Positions 16,838 to 25,257 are shown, counted from the first letter of the stretch. The stretch is 64,000 nt of DNA from Paenibacillus zeisoli (GCF_003994465.1 NZ_RZNX01000002.1:487550-551549), one strand, 5' to 3'. Numbers and translations are program-made. The notes: generated from the letters alone by a model not told the origin.

Positions 16838-18125
16838 TGTTCTGCTGCTGTTCACCATCGTGAGTGTGTGGATTGCCGTGTTCCAGTCCATTGTCATTAT
16901 GGCGGGTGCTATCAAGTTCATACAACGGCAGAACCGTTCCCCCCTGGTTGTTCCAACCCATATGGAGAATTACCCAACCGTCACCGTCATGGTTCCCGCC
17001 CACAATGAGGAACTTGTGATTGCGACCACCGTTGAACGGATCTTTAATCTTAATTACCCTCCGGATAAGGTTCAGGTTATTGTTATCGCGGATAACTGCT
17101 CTGACCGCACGGCGGACAAGCTTAAGGAGCTTAAGAACCGGCCAGCCTACGAGGGACGGGATTTTACCATCTTCGAGAGGACCGGGAAAGGCGGCAAATC
17201 CGGGGCGCTGAATGATGCCTTCGAGTTAGCCACGGGTGAATGGATCTGCATCTACGATGCGGATGCGGCTCCCGAGCGGAATGCGCTGGCCTTCCTTGTG
17301 CAAAAGGCACTGGAGAAGCCGGAACTATACGGTGCGGTGTTTGGACGGAACAAACCTCGCAACCGCAACCGAAATTTCCTCACCAAATGCATTAATCTGG
17401 AGATTATCACGTCCCAAAGGATTTACCATACAGGGATGTGGGAACTCTTCAAGATCGGAACGATCCCGGGCACGAACTTTATTATGAAGGCGGACTTAAT
17501 TCGTGATATCGGGGGCTTTGATACGGATGCGATTACGGAGGATACCGCGATTTCCTTCGAGATTATGACACGCGGAAAGCTAATCGCGCTGGCCACGCAG
17601 GCGGAAGCCTATCAGCAAGAGCCCGAGAAGCTCAGTGTGTATATGAAGCAGCGCCAACGCTGGGCCAAGGGGAACTATGATGTGGTCATCCACAATATCC
17701 GTCATCTATTTCAACCGATGTCCTGGCGGATCAAGGTCCAGCTCTTTTATTACATGGCCAGTTACTTCTGGTTTCTGCTGGCTATTGTCATTTCCGATAT
17801 TATATTTGTGATCAATTTCATCTATCGCGGCTTAGCGCTGTTTGACCCTACTATTATTTCACCCTTTGCTTTTAGCGGTACGCTCTTTGTCTTTTTTGTG
17901 ATTGCGTGGGCGCTCATGTACTTTCTGTATGTTCTGCAGATCAACCTGGCGTTGGCAACAGATATTGGACAGAGTAACGTGGACAATTTCATCGTGTCCT
18001 TTGTCTCCTACTTCACCTACTCGCAGCTGTTCATTATCATCTCTCTACGGGCTTTTTACTCCTTGATTGTAGACAAGCTGTTCGGCCGAAAGGCCAAGTG
18101 GTACAAGACAGAACGTTTCGGTTAA
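16830..18125 (+). CDS. Family 2 glycosyltransferase, YdaM-like EPS synthase
   Basis: A 431-residue processive glycosyltransferase. One N-terminal helix (about 4-28) is followed by a GT2 domain with VMVPAHNEE, the UDP-sugar DxD-type motif in IYDADAAPE, the TED acceptor motif in AITEDTAIS, and QRQRW (the QxxRW signature of cellulose/hyaluronan-type synthases). Three or four C-terminal helices then form the export channel. It resembles B. subtilis YdaM and should synthesize and extrude the polymer. The start overlaps the membrane peptide and has GGGGGAAG upstream. It ends the operon at a strong terminator. A YdaN/BcsB-like partner is absent here. Confidence 0.88.
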   Translation: MSDVLLLFTIVSVWIAVFQSIVIMAGAIKFIQRQNRSPLVVPTHMENYPTVTVMVPAHNEELVIATTVERIFNLNYPPDKVQVIVIADNCSDRTADKLKELKNRPAYEGRDFTIFERTGKGGKSGALNDAFELATGEWICIYDADAAPERNALAFLVQKALEKPELYGAVFGRNKPRNRNRNFLTKCINLEIITSQRIYHTGMWELFKIGTIPGTNFIMKADLIRDIGGFDTDAITEDTAISFEIMTRGKLIALATQAEAYQQEPEKLSVYMKQRQRWAKGNYDVVIHNIRHLFQPMSWRIKVQLFYYMASYFWFLLAIVISDIIFVINFIYRGLALFDPTIISPFAFSGTLFVFFVIAWALMYFLYVLQINLALATDIGQSNVDNFIVSFVSYFTYSQLFIIISLRAFYSLIVDKLFGRKAKWYKTERFG

Positions 18126-18132
18126 AAAGAAT

Positions 18133-18166
18133 ATCCCCTCCGGGCAGCCGGGAGGGGATTTTTTTG
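18133..18166 (+). terminator. Intrinsic terminator of the EPS operon
   Basis: ATCCCCTCCGGG pairs with its complement around a short CAG-type loop and is followed by seven Ts. It lies 8 bases after the glycosyltransferase stop. Confidence 0.92.
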
Positions 18167-18253
18167 TATGTACCCAAATCTAACCTCTTATCTTAGAAAT
18201 CAATTTGTTCAGCCGATCAAGACTATAGCTAAATTTCTTGCCTTATTACAACT

Positions 18254-18272
18254 GTTATAGTATATATATAAC
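18254..18272. promoter_or_regulatory. AT-rich dyad upstream of yxlE-like gene
   Basis: GTTATA and TATAAC face each other across seven bases in a TA-rich tract, about 60 bases before the TTG start. It could be a binding site for a GntR/YtrA-type or other regulator, but no regulator gene is adjacent. The following AACTAACC and GGTTGGTT could also form a weak leader hairpin. Confidence 0.3.
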
Positions 18273-18333
18273 ATATATATTGAACTAACCATGAAGATAA
18301 TGGGTTGGTTAGTGAATTAAGGAGGCAAGAAAT

Positions 18334-18528
18334 TTGAACTTTCATATCAACTGGGCGTTGGTCGCTCCGATCATTGCCATTCAAGCTATCTTAGTCATCA
18401 TCGCATTGATTGATCTCAGTAAAACGGAGAAAACAAATGGACCTAAGTGGATGTGGGTACTTATCATTCTTTTTCTCGAGGTTCTTGGTCCAATTTCGTA
18501 TTTCATCATAGGGAGAAAGCAGTCATAG
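18334..18528 (+). CDS. PLDc_N small membrane protein (YxlE-like)
   Basis: A 64-residue protein with two hydrophobic helices (about 7-27 and 38-58) joined by DLSKTEKTNGPKWMW and ending GPISYFIIGRK. This is the phospholipase-D-nuclease N-terminal (PLDc_N) fold, which occurs alone in proteins such as B. subtilis YxlE. The start is TTG with GGAGG nine bases upstream. It heads a cluster with an ABC ATPase and permease in the same order as yxlE-yxlF-yxlG. I infer that it assists the exporter; no sigma-Y genes are nearby. Confidence 0.8.
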   Translation: MNFHINWALVAPIIAIQAILVIIALIDLSKTEKTNGPKWMWVLIILFLEVLGPISYFIIGRKQS

Positions 18529-18556
18529 ACGATGCTTTTGGAAAGGTGTGAGAGGC

Positions 18557-19462
18557 ATGAAGCTGTTGGAAGTGAGATCATTAACTAAGTCATTTGGTAA
18601 GCATGTTGCCGTCAACGATTTGTCTTTCTCGATCGAGAAGGGACACTGCGTGGCGCTGCTCGGTGCAAATGGCGCAGGAAAGACAACAACACTGGAGATG
18701 CTCTCAGGTCTGCAACAACCCACAAACGGATCGGTCTCTTTTGGAGACGTACATAAAGGGGATTATCGGGAATATATCGGTTACCTGCCGCAGCACCCAG
18801 TTTTCTTCCCTTGGATGAATGGAATGGAATACCTCGTGTTCATGGGTGAACTATCCGGACTGTCTAAGACCAAGGCGTCAACGCGTGCTAATGAGCTGCT
18901 TGAACGCTTAGGAATTGCCGATGCTGGAAAGCGCAAGGTTGGGGGGTACTCAGGGGGAATGAAGCAGCGGCTTGGAATTGCCCAGGCACTCATTCATGAA
19001 CCAAAATTGCTAATGCTGGATGAACCGGTATCCGCACTTGACCCTGTTGGACGCAGGGAAATACTTGAATTGATGAAGTTGTTGAAAGAGACTACGACGA
19101 TTCTGTTCTCGACCCATATCCTTCATGATGCAGAGGAGGTATGTGACGATGTCATTATGATCCATAAAGGGAAGCTCGCCATAACCGGTTCTGTTTCAGA
19201 GCTGCGCCGGAAGCATCAGGAGGATGTCATTATAATATCAGCAGAGGCAAATCTGGGTGCGTGGGCCCGAAGCATTGAAGATTGGAATACAGTTTCCAAA
19301 GTCAAATCAACTCATAATACTGTTGAAATCTATGTAAAGAATGCCGCAGAGGCAAGAAGGCAGCTCTTAGCTGAGATTGCTGAAAGGCAGCTGCCAATCA
19401 CGAGCTTTACTGTGGCACAGACCAGCCTTGAAGACCTGTTCATGGAGGTGGTGGGAAAATGA
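18557..19462 (+). CDS. ABC transporter ATPase (YxlF-like)
   Basis: A 301-residue nucleotide-binding subunit. Walker A is GANGAGKTTT, the signature is YSGGMKQR, and Walker B is LLMLDEPVSALDP. The C-terminal third is a divergent extension typical of CcmA/BcrA-type exporters. ATG 18557 has AAAGG ten bases upstream; an in-frame GTG at 18548 is too close to it. The stop overlaps the permease start by four bases, so the two are translationally coupled. Substrate unknown: lipid, peptide or antibiotic export are all possible. Confidence 0.87.
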   Translation: MKLLEVRSLTKSFGKHVAVNDLSFSIEKGHCVALLGANGAGKTTTLEMLSGLQQPTNGSVSFGDVHKGDYREYIGYLPQHPVFFPWMNGMEYLVFMGELSGLSKTKASTRANELLERLGIADAGKRKVGGYSGGMKQRLGIAQALIHEPKLLMLDEPVSALDPVGRREILELMKLLKETTTILFSTHILHDAEEVCDDVIMIHKGKLAITGSVSELRRKHQEDVIIISAEANLGAWARSIEDWNTVSKVKSTHNTVEIYVKNAAEARRQLLAEIAERQLPITSFTVAQTSLEDLFMEVVGK

Positions 19463-20226
19463 AAACATGGCTTGTTCTTTTTCGAAAAGAATGGCTTGAG
19501 ATGATCCGTAATTATAAAGTGATCTGGATTCCTCTCGCCTTTGTGTTGTTCGGACTCCTGCAGCCGATAACAAGCTACTACATGCCGGAAATCTTGAAAA
19601 ATGCGGGTAACCTGCCGAATGGGGCCGTCATCAAAATTCCAATTCCTTTAAGCGGAGAGGTCTTGGCTCAAACCTTGGGACAGTATAACCAAATGGGGAT
19701 TCTTGTTCTTGTACTTGCTTTTATGGGCATCATTGCCTCTGAAAGGAAAAGCGGGATGACGAAGGCGATCCTAGTAAAACCTGTCGGCTATTCGTCCTAC
19801 ATCACAGCCAAATGGACAAGTGCAGTACTGCTTAGTGCAGGAGCAATATTCCTTAGCATGGCAGCCTCATGGTATTACACCGTACTCTTAATTGGTGATT
19901 TCCCTTTTATGAATGTCGTTAAGGGTGCCAGCATCTTTTTCATATGGATATTGTTCTTAATAACACTCACTGTTTTCTTTAGCAGCTTTTTGAAAAGCAG
20001 CGGGTTGGTGGCCGCATTTACACTATTATTGAGTATTCTCGTGACACTTCTAACATCGCTTCTCGGGAAATGGATGGAATGGAGCCCCTATCAGCTGACT
20101 AATGCCGCCGCTACCCTATTTACAGCAGGAAGGATTGAGGGGCCCTTCTTACTTCCACTGATCACTACCGTCATTCTTACAGTTCTTCTCCTATCTCTTG
20201 CAGCCACCCGCAAATCAAATTCTTGA
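19459..20226 (+). CDS. ABC-2 type permease (YxlG-like)
   Basis: A 255-residue integral membrane protein with six predicted helices in the ABC-2 layout and a large extracellular segment after the first helix (about 42-80). It contains ERKSGMTKAILVKPVGYSS, the cytoplasmic loop typical of NatB/BcrB-type permeases. It pairs with the upstream ATPase. It converges with the hydrolase gene only 5 bases away and no terminator is visible between them, so the transcripts probably overlap. Confidence 0.83.
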   Translation: MKTWLVLFRKEWLEMIRNYKVIWIPLAFVLFGLLQPITSYYMPEILKNAGNLPNGAVIKIPIPLSGEVLAQTLGQYNQMGILVLVLAFMGIIASERKSGMTKAILVKPVGYSSYITAKWTSAVLLSAGAIFLSMAASWYYTVLLIGDFPFMNVVKGASIFFIWILFLITLTVFFSSFLKSSGLVAAFTLLLSILVTLLTSLLGKWMEWSPYQLTNAAATLFTAGRIEGPFLLPLITTVILTVLLLSLAATRKSNS

Positions 20227-20231
20227 TAAGG

Positions 20232-21239
20232 TTATTCAAGTCTCGCAAGAAATTGCTCTATTTGATCCATATATCCTGGCACCGTGATTTGCCGGGGGGC
20301 GAATAGACTGATCAGGAGTGCCCGAAGGTCGGAGTCAGCGGTCTTCTTGCTGAGCATCGAATGCTCTGCGTCAGGGAAGACCGCAACCGTCAGCAGTTCT
20401 GGCTTTATTTTATTGCGATATACACGCTCCGTCTCCTTCCAATCCACATGAATATCCTCTTCGCCTAGAAGCAGGAGTACCGGCGAATTGAAATGATGAA
20501 GATCTCCCGTGGCATCCGACAAGAAGTTTTTACTGACAAAAGTCCATCTGTCCTTCGGCATTACGTCACTTCCCTGCGCGATCTGGAGATATTCGCCATA
20601 GTCGGCCTGTTTGGATAGGAGCTGTCGCACTCGGTCGTCATACGCTTCTTCAGCCTGAATGTCTTGCTCCGAATAGCCATCCTTGATCATCTGCTCGCGC
20701 GTATGATAGACTCCTTGCCGCAGCCAGTTAATGGCGGGCGATACGAGGATGCTAAAGGCTAGCTGCTCCTTCCCGGCAAGCTTAGGAATGACCCATCCCG
20801 CCTGGCTGGCGCCCCATACCCCGATCCTGTTGGGATCGATCACGGGTTGCTTTCGGGCCCATGCAATCGCCTCGCGAGCCTCATCTACCCGATCATCCAT
20901 GCTCTGCTCTAACCAGCTCCCTTCAGATCCGCCGATCCCTCTTTTGTTCAGGGATAAGGAGGCATAGCCCAGGCTGGCTAATCGTTCCCATAGCGGCTTG
21001 TACCCATCATCGTGTGCGGCATCAATAGCCCCATCGCCATGGATAAAGAGGACTAAACCCAGCTGGCCCCCGGCATTCCTCGGCAGTACCAAAGTTCCCG
21101 TCAGCTTGCCTGCGGACGAGGGGATCTCGACCTGCTGCTCTACCATGTCAAAACGGTTTTGCTCCAAAATATAAATCCCTGTTCCGCCAATTAGCAGCAC
21201 GAAGACCAACACATAAATCCATATTTTCTTCCTCCTCAT
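20232..21239 (-). CDS. Membrane-anchored alpha/beta hydrolase
   Basis: A 335-residue serine hydrolase. An N-terminal helix (about 6-24, IYVLVFVLLIGGTGIYIL) is followed by the hydrolase domain with the oxyanion region FIHGDGA, the nucleophile in WGASQAG, an acid in LGEEDIHVD and a histidine in DAEHSML. I placed the start at ATG 21239, whose ATGA overlaps the acetyltransferase stop; an upstream GTG at 21284 lies wholly inside that gene. Similar to dienelactone-hydrolase-like or peptidase S9-like enzymes near transport genes. Third gene of the MerR operon. Substrate not evident. Confidence 0.78.
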   Translation of the reverse strand: MRRKKIWIYVLVFVLLIGGTGIYILEQNRFDMVEQQVEIPSSAGKLTGTLVLPRNAGGQLGLVLFIHGDGAIDAAHDDGYKPLWERLASLGYASLSLNKRGIGGSEGSWLEQSMDDRVDEAREAIAWARKQPVIDPNRIGVWGASQAGWVIPKLAGKEQLAFSILVSPAINWLRQGVYHTREQMIKDGYSEQDIQAEEAYDDRVRQLLSKQADYGEYLQIAQGSDVMPKDRWTFVSKNFLSDATGDLHHFNSPVLLLLGEEDIHVDWKETERVYRNKIKPELLTVAVFPDAEHSMLSKKTADSDLRALLISLFAPRQITVPGYMDQIEQFLARLE

Positions 21240-21877
21240 GGTTTCTTTAAATACCCCCCCTTCCATTGCACCATATAGTCCCACCTCGATTCGTTGAATA
21301 ACAGCCGCAACATATATCGATTCTCCCTGGAATGGGTTTGGAACGACAATTGCTCGTATAGCTGCTTAGCACGCGGGTTGCTGCCAGAGACATGCAGGGT
21401 TAGACGGTCCAGCGCCGGGTTCATGGCTACAGCTTGCTGTGCCCATTGCAATAGAAGCTTTCCAACCCCTTTACTTCGCTGGTCCGAACGGACAGCAAGG
21501 TCTGCAATATAACATTCGTAAGGCTCGGGCTCATGATCTAGTACATATAAGCCGATCAGCATTTTGATCAGATTCCATCGACCAAATTGGCTGAGAATCC
21601 TCCATGGCGGCAGTTTTTCATTGATCTTTGGCGGGATGCCATGAACCAGTCTCCATCTAATCGAAATGCTTCCGATCACCTCGCCCTGCTGCAGAGCAAC
21701 CATTCTTTGAGTTGACGATTCAGCCCCGACGTATTCCAGCATTTGTTCGAAAAATAGAGCCAGATCGTCCTCATTCAGGCTCGTCAGCATTTGAAATTTT
21801 CCAAGGAATGCTTGAGCCAGTAATCGTCCAACCTGCCCATTATACTTGGCCTGCATGGGCTCTATTGTAATCGGCAT
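21236..21877 (-). CDS. GNAT family N-acetyltransferase
   Basis: A 213-residue acetyltransferase. The acetyl-CoA loop is RSDQRSKGVGKLLL and motif B follows as HVSGSNPRAKQLYEQLSF. The N-terminal half is longer than in small GNATs and contains a hydrophobic stretch (ILSQFGRWNLIKMLIGLYVL). It lies between the MerR regulator (11-base gap) and the hydrolase (4-base overlap). With a MerR drug-type sensor upstream, detoxification by acetylation is a reasonable guess, but the acceptor is unknown. Confidence 0.82.
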   Translation of the reverse strand: MPITIEPMQAKYNGQVGRLLAQAFLGKFQMLTSLNEDDLALFFEQMLEYVGAESSTQRMVALQQGEVIGSISIRWRLVHGIPPKINEKLPPWRILSQFGRWNLIKMLIGLYVLDHEPEPYECYIADLAVRSDQRSKGVGKLLLQWAQQAVAMNPALDRLTLHVSGSNPRAKQLYEQLSFQTHSRENRYMLRLLFNESRWDYMVQWKGGYLKKP

Positions 21878-21888
21878 TTCCCTTATGT

Positions 21889-22680
21889 TCAGCCCCTCCC
21901 ATCAGGATTCGCAGGCGGCGTAATCAAGGCTTGCAACTCATAGTGCAGTTGGTGGGGACTAAATAGAGATAAATAAGACCTTTCAATGACAACGAGGGGC
22001 CCCTGTAGAGGGAAGGATTGTGCAGCGGCATAGTCGAAAAAATGCTCAATAAGGTGCTCAAGCTCCTCCTCATGGATGAGACATTGCAGAGAAAGGTAGT
22101 CCCCTTTCGGCAAGGAAACCTCCCCCGAAGTTTGCGATTCCAGATATAAGGTTACGGTATTCGAACCGTCATATAAGTAATGAATGTCCGACTCAAACAA
22201 GTTCGGGACGCGGCCCGCCTCCTCAGCCAGCCGTGCCGCATCAAGCCTCGTATGGGAATCCAGTTCAATGAACCGTGTGAGAAATGTGAGATCACGCTTC
22301 TTCACTTGGAATTGGTTAGGCTGCAAGCTGAAGCTTTGCTCCTCATGCAGCACTTTCAGGATGAACTGCTGAAGTTCCTGAAGGCGCTGCAGCTCCGCTT
22401 CGATATCCTGCAGGGAATGATGAAGCAGCTGCCGCTGCTGGTCCGCAGAATAGGAAGTCATGCATGCTTTAATGGACTGAACAGGTACCTCCAATTTGCG
22501 GAGCAGCAGGATGCGGGCTAGCTCGTAAACTTGATCCATACCATACTTCCTATACTGATTTGTATCCGTGTAAGCAGGCTGAAGGATACCTTTCTCTTCA
22601 AAATAACGAATTTGATGAACCGACACGTTCATCAGCTTAGCTAGTTCACTAATCGTAATTTCACTCTTGATAACAATCAC
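21889..22680 (-). CDS. MerR family regulator with C-terminal effector domain
   Basis: A 263-residue activator. The winged helix reads SELAKLMNVSVHQIRYFEEKGIL at the N terminus, followed by a long coiled coil (LQDIEAELQRLQELQQ) and a C-terminal domain of GyrI/BmrR-like size that could bind ligand. I set the start at GTG 22680. A longer frame reaches 22776, but it would run through a convincing MerR-type promoter (22709-22739), so those residues cannot be translated from that transcript. Its GTG sits tight against AGGA, so the exact start is slightly uncertain. It leads the operon with the GNAT and hydrolase genes. Confidence 0.83.
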   Translation of the reverse strand: MIVIKSEITISELAKLMNVSVHQIRYFEEKGILQPAYTDTNQYRKYGMDQVYELARILLLRKLEVPVQSIKACMTSYSADQQRQLLHHSLQDIEAELQRLQELQQFILKVLHEEQSFSLQPNQFQVKKRDLTFLTRFIELDSHTRLDAARLAEEAGRVPNLFESDIHYLYDGSNTVTLYLESQTSGEVSLPKGDYLSLQCLIHEEELEHLIEHFFDYAAAQSFPLQGPLVVIERSYLSLFSPHQLHYELQALITPPANPDGRG

Positions 22681-22708
22681 TCCTATGGATGAAGCTTGGA
22701 ATAACTCA

Positions 22709-22739
22709 AAGATACACCTTAGGTCTGACCTAAGGTCAA
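22709..22739 (-). promoter_or_regulatory. MerR-type promoter with 19-bp spacer
   Basis: On the minus strand TTGACC and TATCTT are separated by 19 bases, the overlong spacing that MerR activators correct by DNA distortion. The spacer is occupied by a perfect dyad, ACCTTAGGTC-T-GACCTAAGGT (22716-22736). This is direct evidence that the MerR gene downstream activates its own operon. Confidence 0.88.
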
Positions 22740-22801
22740 GACATATTGAAAATAATAAAATGGACAGCCTCATCACTCCAAGGCTGTCCTTTGGTCACAT
22801 C

Positions 22802-23398
22802 TCACGATTTAAGTTGATAAGTTCTCAGGTAGTTAGACAAATGCTCCTTACCCAAAGCCACATGCTGGTTATTCCCTTCCAACTTGCTGGCCATAATACT
22901 CCCCTCCAGTATTGAAAATATAAAGGAGGCCATAGAGCCCGGGTCCAGATCTGGTCGCAGCTCTTTGCTCTGAATCCCCTCCACTAAGATCTGATGAATG
23001 GTGGCAAGAAAGCCATTCATGGCTGTAGATGCCTTCTCCCGTAAGGAAGGATGCGTATCATCGCTTTCCACGGCCATATTCAGTAGAGGACATCCGCCCT
23101 TTACCGGCGGGTGATGCACAACATCCGCATAGACATCGAAGATCGAAATGATCTTGTCTATGGCTGACTTATGCCCATGGGTAGCAAGGGCAAATTGTTC
23201 CGCAACAATCCCTAGTGCATAGCCGAAAGCCTCCAAGGCAATTTCATCCTTACTGCTAAAGAAACGGTAAATTCCGCCCTTCGTGAGTCCTGTGGCATCC
23301 ATAATTTCATTTATCGAACAACCTGCAAACCCCTTTTGATTGAATAGCTCCGCAGATTTAATGATGATATGCTGTTTCGTTTGTTCTCCCTTTTTCAT
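22802..23398 (-). CDS. TetR/AcrR family transcriptional regulator
   Basis: A 198-residue regulator. The helix-turn-helix is at about residues 10-55 with CSINEIMDATGLTKGGIYRFF then KDEI. The C-terminal part carries GGCPLLNMAVESDD, the signature of the TetR_C_36/YfiR-like group that also includes quinone and N-ethylmaleimide sensors with a conserved cysteine. ATG is preceded by GGGGG. It is divergent from an HD-domain gene and shares with it a spacer carrying ACCGATCGGT, probably its operator. Confidence 0.87.
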   Translation of the reverse strand: MKKGEQTKQHIIIKSAELFNQKGFAGCSINEIMDATGLTKGGIYRFFSSKDEIALEAFGYALGIVAEQFALATHGHKSAIDKIISIFDVYADVVHHPPVKGGCPLLNMAVESDDTHPSLREKASTAMNGFLATIHQILVEGIQSKELRPDLDPGSMASFIFSILEGSIMASKLEGNNQHVALGKEHLSNYLRTYQLKS

Positions 23399-23481
23399 GA
23401 CAAGCCCCCGGTAAGTGTTGGTCTCTAAAATGTATCATATTTGTCTTGTTAAAAAGAATCCCATCCGTTATTATATCAGAG

Positions 23482-23491
23482 ACCGATCGGT
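23482..23491. promoter_or_regulatory. TetR operator candidate
   Basis: ACCGATCGGT is a perfect 10-base palindrome in the divergent spacer between the TetR and HD-domain genes, flanked by AG and TTCT. GACCGATCGGTC-like sites are commonly bound by TetR/QacR-type repressors. Confidence 0.6.
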
Positions 23492-23522
23492 TTCTAAATC
23501 AGTTATATAACGGAGGGATTAC

Positions 23523-24122
23523 ATGTATTCCATTATGATTCCAGATAGCAGACTGGCTAGCAAGGCTGCACAGCTTGTTAGCGAAATATCTCCTGAATTT
23601 CTGTACAATCACTGCATGCGAACCTATGCATTTGGGGATTCCTTAGGCAAAAAGTACGGTCTCAAGTATGACCAGGAGCTGTTCTTCCTCGGTGCGGTCC
23701 TGCATGATGTTGGATTGACGGAACACGTGTGCCGTAAGCATTCATTCGAGCACGAAGGTGCCGACCATGCCGAAAGATTTCTATCCAGTCATGGACTTGC
23801 TCATGAGAAAATCGATGTAGTGCGGGAGGCCATTATTTTACATACAACCGAAATTGCCGCAGAGAAGCAGCCCGAGATCGCTTTAGTACATTTTGGTGCA
23901 GGGATGGACATATTAGGCTTACGTGCAGAGGATATCACCGAGGAGATTGTAAAGTCAGTTCTGGAGCTATACCCGAGGCTGGGATTTAAGAAGGCCATTA
24001 TAGAACTCATCAAATACGACGCCGAATTGAAGAATAACCATCAGCAGCAGAGTAACTTAAGTGCAGCGTTGCTCCAAGCGGGGTTTGAGCGGTGGGTGCT
24101 GCATTCTCCTTTTGCAGAGTAA
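23523..24122 (+). CDS. HD-domain phosphohydrolase-like protein
   Basis: A 199-residue protein of the HD superfamily. Metal ligands are visible as NHCMRTY, GAVLHDVGL (the HD pair), HSFEHEGADHAE, and a distal aspartate in FGAGMDILG. The arrangement resembles cyanamide-hydratase-like HD proteins (Ddi2 type), which hydrate small nitriles, but general phosphohydrolase activity is equally possible. GGAGGG precedes the ATG. It is divergent from a TetR repressor and stands alone, suggesting an inducible detoxification enzyme. Function is inferred only. Confidence 0.75.
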   Translation: MYSIMIPDSRLASKAAQLVSEISPEFLYNHCMRTYAFGDSLGKKYGLKYDQELFFLGAVLHDVGLTEHVCRKHSFEHEGADHAERFLSSHGLAHEKIDVVREAIILHTTEIAAEKQPEIALVHFGAGMDILGLRAEDITEEIVKSVLELYPRLGFKKAIIELIKYDAELKNNHQQQSNLSAALLQAGFERWVLHSPFAE

Positions 24123-24464
24123 GAAACCACCTCGGCCTTGCCTTACTTGGATAATGCCTACCTGAGAGTTATCTACAAAACACAACCTGAGCAAGATACG
24201 ATCGAGTAAGTAAAAACGTACAGCTGCAGACTGGACATCATGTCGTATCTGGGTCCTTTCAATTAAGTACTAATTCTTATCATAATTAACTGTAGCCCTA
24301 AATGCTTTGGCTAGGAAGGAATAAGGAACATAGGTCATTCCCCTTTTAGTAGTACCCACCATCAACTAAAAGCCCAATGGACCAGCGGTGTTTTTCCGCT
24401 AGTCCATTGGGCTTTTTGCTGCGCAATCATTGGTAACCGGCGTCATGAAGGGCCACTGTTGCAA
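24123..24464. other. Intergenic stretch with possible remnant and terminator
   Basis: No intact gene. In frame with the HD-gene stop, codons 24123-24209 read a protein-like tail (SALPYLDNAYLRVIYKTQ then PEQDTIE and stop), which may be a decayed coding end or chance. The rest (24210-24365) shows nothing recognisable before the strong terminator at 24368. Confidence 0.35.
24368..24416. terminator. Strong intrinsic terminator
   Basis: AAAGCCCAATGGACCAGCGG pairs almost perfectly with the complementary arm (one mismatch) around a TGTTTTT loop, followed by TTTTT. It ends transcription from the HD-domain gene and, read backwards, faces the small membrane-protein gene. Confidence 0.88.
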
Positions 24465-24737
24465 CTATTTTTCTTTTTTCCATAACGAATTTGCAACATA
24501 TAAAGCCACAACCCCAATAACAATCATTGCGATTCCTTCGATTTTAAAAGACCAAGTGGCTGAATTAAGATAAAACCCAAATAGATCTGTTTTATCTGAA
24601 GTTATATTTTGGTGATCCGCCCATATGAATTGCGCCCTTTCCAAGCCTCTGTCAGTACTCTGAGCGATAAAACTAAACCCAAGAACAAATAAAACAAGCG
24701 AACAGACGAAAGCAACAACTGAAGCAGTTTTATTCAA
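24465..24737 (-). CDS. Small two-helix membrane protein
   Basis: A 90-residue protein with one hydrophobic helix at about 5-25 and another at about 66-85, ending in basic residues (NSLWKKEK). The middle loop contains NITSDKTDLFGFYLNSATWSF. It resembles uncharacterized small membrane proteins of Bacillaceae; I cannot name a function. The TATATTATTTATGTAGGGG leader provides a ribosome site. It stands alone between two terminated units. Confidence 0.65.
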   Translation of the reverse strand: MNKTASVVAFVCSLVLFVLGFSFIAQSTDRGLERAQFIWADHQNITSDKTDLFGFYLNSATWSFKIEGIAMIVIGVVALYVANSLWKKEK

Positions 24738-24876
24738 TTTTTTTATCCCCTACATAAATAATATATAAGTGCAATTTGCGCTGTTATATCATTTTAACAT
24801 ATTAAGGTATTTATATCCATTTACTACCAACTCATGACATCTTGATGGTACAACATTAATCCAACAAGTCTCCCCA

Positions 24877-25257
24877 TTACCCTCCCGCCAGTGTATCTTT
24901 CCGTGTGAGGATCCAGGCCTGAGGCAGGCCTAACCAGAAGCCCGAAACCGGCATGATGACGACCCCCAATACACACAACGCAAACAGCATCCATCCGAAA
25001 GCCGCGGGTGGCGAAATTCCTCTTTTCCTAACCAACCAATCCGTTATATATCCGAGCATAATAAACAGCAAACCAAACATCATGAACCAGAACGAGGTTC
25101 CCCGTTCCCACTGGCCCTCCTGAACGGTATTCCATACTCCTTCGGAGAGAATGGGTAGTAAATACTTCGTGAAAAGGATCAGCCCGACTCCTGTATGAAG
25201 TAGTCCGGTCAACATGATCAGCACCCCGATCTGCTGCTTACTTCTGCTTATCACCAT
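24877..25257 (-). CDS. Four-helix membrane protein (DUF6463-like)
   Basis: A 126-residue protein with four predicted helices: IGVLIMLTGLLHTGVGLIL, FWFMMFGLLFIMLGYITDWL, the AAFGWMLFALCVLGVVIM segment and a C-terminal GFWLGLPQAW. The pattern fits the DUF6463 membrane family, of unknown function. ATG 25257 (AGAGGGG 10-11 bases upstream) was chosen over a longer frame to 25380 whose extra residues overlap the next gene. It lies 40 bases after the ArsA-operon small gene and may belong to that transcript. Confidence 0.65.
   Translation of the reverse strand: MVISRSKQQIGVLIMLTGLLHTGVGLILFTKYLLPILSEGVWNTVQEGQWERGTSFWFMMFGLLFIMLGYITDWLVRKRGISPPAAFGWMLFALCVLGVVIMPVSGFWLGLPQAWILTRKDTLAGG

Noticed and set aside
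20226-20232. Terminator between convergent yxlG-like and hydrolase genes
   Set aside because: Only five bases separate the genes and no hairpin with a T run is present at either 3' end.
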